Source: an uncultured Pseudomonadota bacterium
Lineage (GTDB): Bacteria > Desulfobacterota_B > Binatia > UBA9968
Direction of reading: 5' to 3'
Length of the DNA stretch: 5,267 bases
Assembly (NCBI GenBank): GCA_946478635.1
Contig: CAMLCX010000371.1
Span: 1 to 5,267, forward strand
Below the pieces are notes generated by a model. That model saw only the letters and a list, made by a program, of their open reading frames with translations. It searched no databases and was not told where the DNA came from. The position numbers and the translations under genes are program-made. This document shows, piece by piece, positions 1 to 5,267 of the stretch (position 1 is the first letter of the stretch; each line of letters begins with the position of its first letter).

Positions 1-337
1 TGACATCGACGATCGCGGCGATCTCACGCTCGGCGATCTGCCATTTTTTAGGGACGGTGATGCGCGCCACGAACGGAAAGACACGGTAGCCCGTCGTTCT
101 CGTTTGTTCCATCGGGAGTTCGGCAAGCACGTCCTCCTTCGCGACAGCTAAACCCAATTCCTCGCGCACTTCGCGCAACGCCGTGTCGAGCATCGTTTCG
201 TCTTCTGGATCATGTTTGCCGCCCGGAAAAGCGATCTGCCCGCCGTGCACTCCACCCGGATTGCGCAGAATCATCACGATATGAAGCTCGCCGTCGGACG
301 AGCGGTAAACCGGAATGAGAACGGCCGCGTCGATCAT
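1..337 (-). CDS. Nudix hydrolase, CoA-pyrophosphatase-like (partial; C-terminus beyond left edge)
   Basis: The frame starts at ATG 337-335 and reads 112 codons to the window edge without a stop. Nudix enzymes cleave X-linked nucleoside diphosphates; the NudL/YeaB branch cleaves CoA and CoA derivatives to phosphopantetheine and 3',5'-ADP. Visible here are LRNPGGVHGGQIAFPGG (residues 24-40), which resembles the UPF0035/CoA-specific motif just before the Nudix box, and then GGKHDPEDE and REVREELGL (39-63), the Nudix box with metal-binding Glu56, Glu59 and Glu60. The spacing from the box Gly to the first Glu is one residue longer than the textbook pattern, as often in the CoA branch. TTGYRVFPFVARI (81-93) matches the TGY-x-V-x-P segment of that branch. 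The start codon overlaps the stop of the upstream membrane glycosyltransferase as ATGA, so translation is probably coupled; a GGATAGG stretch lies just upstream as a modest ribosome site. Nudix membership is very secure; CoA as substrate is inferred from motifs. Confidence 0.9.
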   Translation of the reverse strand, partial: MIDAAVLIPVYRSSDGELHIVMILRNPGGVHGGQIAFPGGKHDPEDETMLDTALREVREELGLAVAKEDVLAELPMEQTRTTGYRVFPFVARITVPKKWQIAEREIAAIVDV

Positions 338-1428
338 TCGCCTATCCGGCCCGCCTCTGCGCCATTTATCGCCACGCCGACCGTTGCCCTCGCATAGAGG
401 TAAAGAAGCAGATAGGCCGGCGCGGCCCAGAAATACCAGAAATCATTACGCACGAAAATTTTGCAAACGAGCAAGATCACCGCTAGGCCAATGTGCGCGC
501 CTACGAGGGTTGCCCGTTCGGTGCCGGTGTGACGTTGCGAGGTCCACACGGATCCCTGAATCACCGCGGGCAACAGAACCACGTGATCGAACGTCCACAC
601 AAAACTCGCCGTAAGCACCGATACGAGCAGAATCAACGGCAACTCTAAACTCCAGTCCCATGCTTCAGCATGACGCGCCCAGTACCAAAACAGCCACACG
701 GCGCCGCCCATCGACGGCAACCAGCGCATCCAAGCATCCGCAATCGCAAAGAGCTCCCCGATCGCAGTTCCCAGGCTCGGCGTAGCCCAATCCAATGGAC
801 GGGTCACGCCGCCGCTTTCGAATAACGCAAAATATTGAATATAGACTTCTCGATTCCACAACAGCGGCAACAAGGCCGCTATAATCCCTGTCAGTATAAA
901 TCCAGCGGCCAACGTCCAACTTTTGTATTTAATCGTCCACAAGAGTAACACGAGCCAGAGCAAGTACAGCAAATGCGGTTTTACTGCAGCGATTGCGAGG
1001 CTTGCACCCGCGACGCCCCAAGTCTTGTTTTTCATCGAAACAATGAAACCGATCAAGCCGAGCAAAATCAGCGGCCCTATTTGACCCAGCAGAAGGGCAA
1101 AATACGTCGGCGCAAAACTCAAGACGGCAACGACCGGATAGCGGGATCTCTGCAGGCTGCCGCCGTATATTCTCCACAGCACCTGGGCGCCGACAAACAG
1201 GATCAAAGTGTGCGCCAGGAACCAGGCGAACTGTGCAGTCTGATAGTCGACAAAGCCGAAAGGCAGTGTGAACGACAAAGTCCACGGCGGATTCCACATC
1301 ATCAAGGGTTCCGACTGCGACCAGCCCAGGGGTTGTTGCGTCGCTAACAACTCCACAGGCGAGTAAGGATTCGCGCCGCTCAGCAAGAGTCTTGTCGCCG
1401 CCCAGTATTCGATAAAGTCGTTGATCAT
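334..1428 (-). CDS. Membrane glycosyltransferase, GT87 / DUF2029 family
   Basis: This 364-residue, very hydrophobic protein has about nine or ten predicted membrane segments (roughly 67-88, 97-113, 116-132, 139-167, 171-190, 239-250, 262-279, 310-326, 331-349). GT87 enzymes are GT-C-fold transferases that use polyprenyl-phosphate sugars, classically mannose, at the outer face of the inner membrane. Family-like motifs are DFIEYWAATRLLLSGANPY (4-22), with Asp4 the likely catalytic acid of the first outside loop; WNPPWTL (45-51); GQIGPLILLG (115-124); AAVKPHLLYLL (147-157); and SFVWTFDHVVLLPAVI (275-290). The usual first membrane helix before the DF motif is missing: the start at 1428 is preceded by only eight codons and then an in-frame TAA at 1450-1452, with no alternative start between. 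No clear Shine-Dalgarno precedes the ATG. The gene shares an ATGA overlap with the downstream Nudix gene and has a perfect TATAAT about 55 bp upstream. Acceptor and sugar are unknown. Confidence 0.82.
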   Translation of the reverse strand: MINDFIEYWAATRLLLSGANPYSPVELLATQQPLGWSQSEPLMMWNPPWTLSFTLPFGFVDYQTAQFAWFLAHTLILFVGAQVLWRIYGGSLQRSRYPVVAVLSFAPTYFALLLGQIGPLILLGLIGFIVSMKNKTWGVAGASLAIAAVKPHLLYLLWLVLLLWTIKYKSWTLAAGFILTGIIAALLPLLWNREVYIQYFALFESGGVTRPLDWATPSLGTAIGELFAIADAWMRWLPSMGGAVWLFWYWARHAEAWDWSLELPLILLVSVLTASFVWTFDHVVLLPAVIQGSVWTSQRHTGTERATLVGAHIGLAVILLVCKIFVRNDFWYFWAAPAYLLLYLYARATVGVAINGAEAGRIGE

Positions 1429-1482
1429 CCGAGTTGCCGCGTTGGCCCGTTACCGAGCTAGAATTGCCGGGGGATCGCACGC

Positions 1483-1488
1483 ATTATA
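1483..1488 (-). promoter_or_regulatory. Probable -10 box for the glycosyltransferase-Nudix unit
   Basis: Read on the minus strand this is a perfect TATAAT, placing a transcript start near 1476 and a leader of about 48 bases. The -35 region is poor: the best match, CGGACA, has four of six consensus bases and sits only 15 bp upstream. On the plus strand a TAAAAT (1516-1521) could be the back-to-back -10 for the sulfatase, with no good -35. The perfect hexamer between divergent genes is suggestive, but the sites rest on consensus matching alone. Confidence 0.4.
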
Positions 1489-1571
1489 GGACGCGGGCGT
1501 TGTTGTCCGCCAGAATAAAATTCCTTCCGGGGTCTGGCACCGGGCAAAGCTTGCATGGTAGTTAAGTTGCC

Positions 1572-1580
1572 GGAGAAAGG
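1572..1580 (+). promoter_or_regulatory. Ribosome binding site that selects the sulfatase start at 1591
   Basis: The purine run GGAGAAAGG ends 10 bases before ATG 1591. The earlier in-frame ATG at 1555 has no such site, and it would add 12 residues (MVVKLPEKGLPL) that lie outside the conserved sulfatase fold, which normally begins a few residues before the first beta strand (NFLLIITDQ). The spacing is slightly long, so the choice is likely rather than certain. Confidence 0.55.
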
Positions 1581-1590
1581 GCTCCCGCTG

Positions 1591-3204
1591 ATGGCAATAG
1601 ATAACCAACCTAATTTCCTCCTCATCATCACCGATCAACACCGAGCCGACCATCTCGGCTGTTACGGTAATGAAGTCGTCAAAACACCGAGCATCGATCG
1701 CCTGGCAGCCTCCGGAACTCGCTTCGAGCGCTTTTACGTGGCGACGCCGATCTGCATGCCGAACCGCGCAACTCTCATGACCGGGCGGATGCCCTCGCTC
1801 CATGGCGCGCGCCAGAACGGCATCCCCTTGTCGCTCACGGCGACGACTTTCGTCGACGTCCTGCGCGCCGCCGGCTATAGGACGGGGCTTATCGGCAAGT
1901 GTCATCTACAAAGCATCAACGGTACTCCGCCGACGATCGGCATGCCCTCCCCCGATCCCGCCTTGACGAGTCCGCCGGAACAGTTGCGCGAAGCCGACAA
2001 GACATTGATCACGCATGGCCGCTACGATCAGGAATTGCCCTCAACCTGGGAACGAGAGCCGGATTTCGAGCCGACGCTTCCCTATTACGGTTTCGAACAT
2101 GTCGAGCTGGCGATCGGTCATGGCGACAAAACCGTCGGTCATTATGCGCGATGGTTAAAAGAACGGCATTCCGATCCCGAATCCCTGCGCGGTCCGAAGA
2201 ACCAACTGCCGGGCAACGCATACATCGCACCACAGGCTTGGCGCACGCGTGTCCCTGAGGAACTCTATCCGACTGCCTATGTCGCTGAGCGAACGATCAA
2301 GTTTTTGGAAAACTATTCGCGCACCGACCGGTCGAAGCCCTTCTACGTTCAGTGTTCTTTTCCCGACCCGCACCATCCCTTTACACCGCCCGGTCGATAC
2401 TGGGATATGTACGATCCGGCCGCGATCTCGCTGCCACCATCTTTCAATGCCGCGGAGCGCCCGATCCCGCCACATTTACAGGATCTTTATGACGAGCGGG
2501 CGCAAAGCAAAAGTAATCGCGACGGCCAGCGCACCTTCGCAATCACCGCGCGTGAGGCGCGTGAAGCGATCGCGCTCACCTATGGAATGATCACGATGGT
2601 CGACGACGCGATTGGTAGCATTTTAGGTTGGCTCAAAACCCTCCGGCTCGACGATAATACGGTAGTCCTATTCACCAGCGATCACGGCGACTTTATGGGC
2701 GATCATCAACTCCTGCTCAAAGGGGCGCTCCACTACCGCGGTCTGGTGCGCGTGCCGTTTATTTGGCGCGATCACGATGTCGAATCGCAAGGGCTAGTGA
2801 ACCGGGGAATCAGCGGCACCCTCGACATCGCCAAAACAGTGCTTGCCCGAGCCGGGCTTCAAGGCCATAACGGCATGCAAGGCGCGAATCTGATGCAGGC
2901 TGTCAATGGCGGCGCGACCGGCCACGATGCATTGGTCATCGAAGAGCACCAACGGCGCGGCTACATGGGATTTAAGAATAACTTCCGTGCACGCACTTTG
3001 ATTACCGAAAACGAGCGCCTGACCCTGTACGAAGGCGCGGAATGGGGCGAGCTTTACGATTTTGCAAGCGATCCGGACGAAATGAACAATCTCTGGAACG
3101 ATCCGGCAACCCGGGCGCGGCGTCACGAACTTACGGAAATGCTAGCGCACAAGATGATGGAACTCGCCGATTCAAGCCCGCTGGCGGCGCATCACGGACC
3201 ATAA
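1591..3204 (+). CDS. Type I (formylglycine) sulfatase, cytoplasmic, COG3119/AslA-like
   Basis: This 537-residue enzyme (from ATG 1591) belongs to the alkaline-phosphatase superfamily and should hydrolyse a sulfate ester; phosphonate or phosphate monoesters are possible in close relatives. The N-terminal strand NFLLIITDQHRADHLGCYG (8-26) supplies metal ligand Asp15, with Gln16 where arylsulfatases have a second Asp, as in choline-sulfatase and phosphonate monoester hydrolase relatives. CMPNR (55-59) is the CxPxR signature whose Cys55 is oxidised to formylglycine, followed by ATLMTGRMPSLHG. Further catalytic candidates are Lys103 and His105 (GKCHL), His261/His262 (FPDPHHPF), Asp364-His365 (TSDHGDFMGDH) and Lys377 (LLLKGALHY). 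The C-terminus has the usual ELYDFASDPDEMNNLW block (about 488-503). Length is normal and the gene looks intact. There is no signal peptide, so it acts in the cytoplasm on an imported substrate and needs a formylglycine-generating enzyme encoded elsewhere. It stands alone on its strand. The substrate cannot be read from the sequence. Confidence 0.93.
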   Translation: MAIDNQPNFLLIITDQHRADHLGCYGNEVVKTPSIDRLAASGTRFERFYVATPICMPNRATLMTGRMPSLHGARQNGIPLSLTATTFVDVLRAAGYRTGLIGKCHLQSINGTPPTIGMPSPDPALTSPPEQLREADKTLITHGRYDQELPSTWEREPDFEPTLPYYGFEHVELAIGHGDKTVGHYARWLKERHSDPESLRGPKNQLPGNAYIAPQAWRTRVPEELYPTAYVAERTIKFLENYSRTDRSKPFYVQCSFPDPHHPFTPPGRYWDMYDPAAISLPPSFNAAERPIPPHLQDLYDERAQSKSNRDGQRTFAITAREAREAIALTYGMITMVDDAIGSILGWLKTLRLDDNTVVLFTSDHGDFMGDHQLLLKGALHYRGLVRVPFIWRDHDVESQGLVNRGISGTLDIAKTVLARAGLQGHNGMQGANLMQAVNGGATGHDALVIEEHQRRGYMGFKNNFRARTLITENERLTLYEGAEWGELYDFASDPDEMNNLWNDPATRARRHELTEMLAHKMMELADSSPLAAHHGP

Positions 3205-3215
3205 ACGGAAGAACA

Positions 3216-3269
3216 CGTTCCAATCGTTCAAAACGTTCAAGCCGTTCAAGCCGTTCCAGTCGTTATCCG
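3216..3269 (+). repeat. Left arm: six tandem 9-bp units, consensus CGTTCAAGC
   Basis: Units read CGTTCCAAT, CGTTCAAAA, CGTTCAAGC, CGTTCAAGC, CGTTCCAGT and CGTTATCCG, in exact 9-bp register. The two central units are identical; CGTT is invariant in all six and the last unit has decayed most. Confidence 0.85.
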
Positions 3270-3309
3270 GTGCTGACCCTCGCATCGAAGGCATCGTCTC
3301 CGAAAAACA

Positions 3310-3354
3310 CTTTGAACGCTTTGAACGACTTGAACGGAGCGAAGCGATTGAACG
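3310..3354 (-). repeat. Right arm: five 9-bp units in inverted orientation
   Basis: On the plus strand the units are CTTTGAACG, CTTTGAACG, ACTTGAACG, GAGCGAAGC and GATTGAACG, i.e. CGTTCAA-type units when read on the minus strand. The fourth unit is clearly diverged yet keeps the 9-bp register. The array ends eight bases short of the methyltransferase stop codon; the intervening AGTTTAAC may be a degenerate sixth unit running into that stop. Confidence 0.85.
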
Positions 3355-3362
3355 AGTTTAAC

Positions 3363-4184
3363 TTAAGGTTTAATTCCCGATGCAATCAGCGCAGGCATCG
3401 GCAATTCCACGATTTTCCCCTCCGTGTATTTTTCCACTTCGGTGCACATGGCGTCGCGGATCTTCTTCAGCACGGTCGGCTTTTGCGCGCGCAGAAGCCC
3501 CGCGGTACGCACCGTGCTGTCTTTCATCGCGTTAAACAATCCATCGTCGGCCGGCAAGCGCCAGATTTGCGCAACTTTGCTGACCGCCGGCGACGCGAAG
3601 CCCGCCACAATCAAACCGCGGCGGCACTCTTCGGCATCGCTATAACGGAAAAACGGCGGCCCTTCGGGCAGCGCAACACGGGGTTCGCCGTGCAATTCAA
3701 CCGCGCGCAGCACAATGCCGAATCCAATGGTTTCCGCCGGCGGCGCCCAAACCGAAAATGCGAAGCAGCCACCACTGCGCAGAACTCGGTGCGCCTCGAC
3801 CAATGCCTTCTCTGGTTGGCCCAGATGAAGAATTCCGAAATTCATCGCCGCCGCATCGAACAAGCCGTTTCCGAGCGGCAATTGTTCGGCATCGCCCTCG
3901 CGGAAGTCGACTCCGGGATGAAGCCGCTGCGCGTGGCCAACCATAGCCATGGAAAAATCGACGCCCAACACAACGGCGCCGCGTTTCGCCGCTGCCGCGG
4001 CGACGTACCCCGGCCCGCTTGCGATATCGAGAAACTTCATGCCGCGCTTGACGCGCGCGGCGTCGAGCAGCGGTTCGATCGCCTGGCCCGTCAGTTGACC
4101 GAATGCCTCGTGATAATTGTCAGGTATCGTTTCCCAGCCCGCGTGCTCGAATTTTCTAAATGCTTCCGCTTCGAGAATACTCAT
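3363..4184 (-). CDS. Class I SAM-dependent methyltransferase (Methyltransf_11/25, UbiE-like)
   Basis: This 273-residue soluble protein has a Rossmann methyltransferase domain in about residues 30-150. Motif I is FLDIASGPG (51-59), the SAM-binding glycine loop. Asp76 in LGVDFS (73-78) should hold the ribose hydroxyls. EGDAEQLPL (96-104) is the adenine-side loop, FDAAAMNFGILHL (109-121) is motif post-II, and EAHRVLRSGGCFAFSVW (130-146) is motif III. The remaining 120 or so residues resemble the substrate-cap part of small-molecule methyltransferases (WRLPADDGLFNAM, 208-220), so the acceptor is probably a small molecule rather than DNA or protein; this is inference. The start at 4184 is the only one available: upstream in frame are eleven codons without a start, then TAA at 4218-4220. 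No Shine-Dalgarno is visible. It is convergent with the sulfatase and divergent from the binding protein, so it is probably a single-gene transcript. The acceptor is not identifiable. Confidence 0.9.
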   Translation of the reverse strand: MSILEAEAFRKFEHAGWETIPDNYHEAFGQLTGQAIEPLLDAARVKRGMKFLDIASGPGYVAAAAAKRGAVVLGVDFSMAMVGHAQRLHPGVDFREGDAEQLPLGNGLFDAAAMNFGILHLGQPEKALVEAHRVLRSGGCFAFSVWAPPAETIGFGIVLRAVELHGEPRVALPEGPPFFRYSDAEECRRGLIVAGFASPAVSKVAQIWRLPADDGLFNAMKDSTVRTAGLLRAQKPTVLKKIRDAMCTEVEKYTEGKIVELPMPALIASGIKP

Positions 4185-4187
4185 AGA

Positions 4188-4193
4188 ATTATA
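4188..4193 (-). promoter_or_regulatory. TATAAT immediately before the methyltransferase start
   Basis: On the minus strand a perfect TATAAT ends three bases before the ATG. If it is a working -10, transcription would begin at or just inside the start codon, which is too close for a normal leader and slightly too close even for leaderless translation. The best -35 at 17 bp spacing, CTGATT, matches only three of six bases. The hexamer may be chance in a locally AT-rich stretch. Confidence 0.25.
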
Positions 4194-4261
4194 TTTTGCC
4201 GGTTTTCCAAAATCAGATTACTCGACTTATAAAACATTCGCGCATTTCGCGCAAAAGCTTC

Positions 4262-4290
4262 TTGACTGAAACGTCCGATTTTCTTAGTGT
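4262..4290 (+). promoter_or_regulatory. Probable sigma-70-type promoter of the binding-protein gene
   Basis: TTGACT (4262-4267, five of six bases of the -35 consensus) is followed after exactly 17 bp by TAGTGT (4285-4290), a weak -10 that keeps the key TA and final T. A start near 4297 would leave a leader of about 15 bases that just includes the ribosome site. Two direct copies of TTCGCGCA (4237-4244 and 4246-4253), nine bases apart, lie directly upstream and could be activator half-sites. Confidence 0.4.
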
Positions 4291-4300
4291 CGGATGCCGC

Positions 4301-4305
4301 GGAGG
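4301..4305 (+). promoter_or_regulatory. Strong ribosome binding site GGAGG for the binding-protein gene
   Basis: GGAGG lies six bases before ATG 4312. It fixes that codon as the start and is the clearest Shine-Dalgarno site in the window. Confidence 0.8.
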
Positions 4306-4311
4306 CAGACG

Positions 4312-5267
4312 ATGGATAACAACATACTGAGAAGTTTTGCTGCCGTAATGATATGGGCTTTCGGGGCAATGCCAGTTCATGCCGCACAGCCTTTGACCAA
4401 GGTCGTCATGACGACCGGATCGTTCAGCGAACGCGAGGCCGCCATGTATGTGGCCCAGGACTACGGTTTCTTTCGGCGCTATGGACTGGACCTCACCTTC
4501 GTGCACGTGCGCAGCGGTCCGGTCGGCATGGCTGCTATAGCGTCGGGCGAATCTCAGCTTCACTCGGGGTCAGCCACCGGCGCCGTGCTCGGCGCCGCCG
4601 CCGAAGGCGTCGATTTGGTCTTTGTCGCCGGCATCATCAACAAGCTGATCGGCAACATTATGGCCTCGCCGAAGATCAAAACTCCCGCCGACCTGAAAGG
4701 CAAAGTCATTGCCGTGACCAGCGCCAGCGGAGGAAGCTGGATGTTTACCACGCTCGCGCTTGAGTATTGGGGACTGGACGCAAAGCGCGATGGCATCACC
4801 TTCCGCATTCTCGGTGATGAATCAGTCCGTAGCCAAGCCTTGCTCAATGAAACAGTCGCCGCGACTCACCTGGGCTACACTTTTTCCGCGCCGCTCCTGA
4901 GCCGCGGCTTTACCAACCTCGCCGATTTGGCGAAACTCCCAATCCCATTCCAAAGCACCGGCGTTTTGACCACCAAGCGCTTTATGAATGCTTCGCCGGA
5001 TGTCGTTGAAAGCGTGATACGGGGACTGGTCGACTCATTGGCTTTCATCGCACAACCGGAGAATAAACCAGCGGTCCTCAAGAGTCTCATGAAAGGGTTG
5101 CGGCTGCAGAAGGTCGAGCAAGCCCTCGAAGGCTATGAAAGCCTTCCTCTGCTATTTGAACGCCGCATCTTCCCGCGTGCCGACGGCGTGCACAACGTCA
5201 TTCGTTTGTTGGGCATAACCAACGAGAAGATCCGAAAGCTCAAAGCGGAGGATTTAGTAGACGATCG
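4312..5267 (+). CDS. ABC-transporter substrate-binding protein, NMT1/SsuA/THI5-like (partial; C-terminal end beyond right edge)
   Basis: An open frame from ATG 4312 runs 318 codons to the edge without a stop. Residues 1-24 form a Sec signal peptide: a polar start with Arg7, a hydrophobic core FAAVMIWAFGAM, and a likely cut after VHA24 before AQPL. The mature part follows the SsuA/NMT1 pattern: MYVAQDYGFFRRYGLDL (45-61, the 'arrives with a helper that is fast and close to the pump' first lobe), MAAIASGESQLHSGSATG (73-90), then VDLVFVAG (100-107) and IKTPADLKGKVIAVTSASGG (122-141) opening the second lobe, and a C-terminal INEKxRxL-like stretch (GITNEKIRKL, 311-320) before AEDLVDD. Relatives end soon after this block, so perhaps only 10-20 residues are missing. 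The protein captures a small organic ligand in the periplasm for an ABC importer; family ligands include sulfonates, taurine, nitrate and pyrimidine precursors. No permease or ATPase is in the window. The ligand is unassigned. Confidence 0.9.
   Translation, partial: MDNNILRSFAAVMIWAFGAMPVHAAQPLTKVVMTTGSFSEREAAMYVAQDYGFFRRYGLDLTFVHVRSGPVGMAAIASGESQLHSGSATGAVLGAAAEGVDLVFVAGIINKLIGNIMASPKIKTPADLKGKVIAVTSASGGSWMFTTLALEYWGLDAKRDGITFRILGDESVRSQALLNETVAATHLGYTFSAPLLSRGFTNLADLAKLPIPFQSTGVLTTKRFMNASPDVVESVIRGLVDSLAFIAQPENKPAVLKSLMKGLRLQKVEQALEGYESLPLLFERRIFPRADGVHNVIRLLGITNEKIRKLKAEDLVDD

Larger units (their letters stand above)
3216..3354. repeat. Bipartite inverted array of 9-bp CGTTCAA-type repeats between convergent genes
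   Basis: The gap between the sulfatase stop (3204) and the methyltransferase stop (3363) is almost filled by two arrays of 9-bp units in opposite orientation, separated by about 40 bp of non-repetitive sequence (3270-3309). Because the arms are complementary, either transcript could fold into a long imperfect hairpin, which would suit a bidirectional transcription terminator or a REP/BIME-like dispersed palindrome. There is no clear poly-U run after the stem, so a classical intrinsic terminator is not proven. The repeats create a misleading Ser/Arg-rich plus-strand open frame. Confidence 0.8.

Noticed and set aside
1521..1543. GGGGTCTGGCACC-like stretch as a possible end of a mobile repeat
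   Set aside because: Only one copy in the window and no partner or flanking duplication, so nothing supports a repeat element here.
1555..1590. Earlier sulfatase start adding 12 residues
   Set aside because: No ribosome site precedes it, while ATG 1591 has GGAGAAAGG upstream and gives the family-typical N-terminus.
1450..1905. Minus-strand open frame of 151 codons opposite the sulfatase start
   Set aside because: It lies antisense to the catalytic region of a well-supported sulfatase and shows no domain-like pattern; checked also as a lost N-terminus of the glycosyltransferase, but it is not hydrophobic.
3270..3310. Short minus-strand open frame in the repeat core
   Set aside because: About 15 codons only, no start context, and out of frame with the methyltransferase; could be chance.
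3216..3354. CRISPR array
   Set aside because: Units are 9 bp, directly abutting, degenerate and inverted between arms; no spacers and no cas genes.
3042..4232. Long plus-strand open frame of 396 codons spanning the sulfatase end, the repeats and the methyltransferase
   Set aside because: It runs antisense through a methyltransferase with all expected motifs, its Ser/Arg-rich stretch is translated 9-bp repeat, and its product is basic and low-complexity without family features.
1..5267. A novel defence or biosynthetic system made of these five genes
   Set aside because: Strand changes, three separate promoter regions and unrelated families give no evidence that the genes act together.

Overview
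The window carries five protein genes on a moderately GC-rich backbone (roughly 55-60% by eye). They are arranged as a minus-strand pair, a divergent sulfatase, a convergent methyltransferase, and a divergent periplasmic binding protein that runs off the right edge. A cleavable Sec-type signal on the binding protein, short gene spacing and purine-rich Shine-Dalgarno sites point to a Gram-negative-type bacterium. The mix of an orphan SsuA/THI5-like binding protein, a stand-alone cytoplasmic sulfatase and intergenic CGTTCAA-type 9-bp repeats resembles uncultured soil or groundwater lineages in the old 'Deltaproteobacteria', Binatota, Tectomicrobia and Rokubacteria sphere. That placement is an impression from memory, not a measured result.

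Layout. (1) 1-337, minus: 112 N-terminal residues of a Nudix hydrolase of the CoA-pyrophosphatase type, cut by the left edge. (2) 334-1428, minus: a multi-pass membrane glycosyltransferase of the GT87/DUF2029 type, sharing an ATGA overlap with the Nudix gene. (3) 1429-1590: a divergent promoter region with a perfect TATAAT on the minus strand. (4) 1591-3204, plus: a Cys-type sulfatase with an intact CxPxR formylglycine motif and no signal peptide. (5) 3216-3354: two opposing arms of 9-bp repeats filling the gap between convergent stop codons. (6) 3363-4184, minus: a class I SAM-dependent methyltransferase. (7) 4185-4311: a second divergent promoter region. (8) 4312-5267, plus: an NMT1/SsuA-like ABC-transporter substrate-binding protein, nearly complete.

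Only the glycosyltransferase and Nudix genes look like one transcription unit. The others are probably separate units, and nothing in the sequence ties the five products into one pathway. A link between the sulfatase and the binding protein through organosulfur uptake is possible, because SsuA-type proteins bind sulfonates, but the repeat element and the methyltransferase lie between them and the binding protein's ligand cannot be read from sequence.

No RNA gene, insertion sequence, CRISPR array or recognisable defence system was seen. The most unusual item is the bipartite inverted array of 9-bp repeats. The next is the glycosyltransferase, whose reading frame lacks the first membrane helix expected for its fold.
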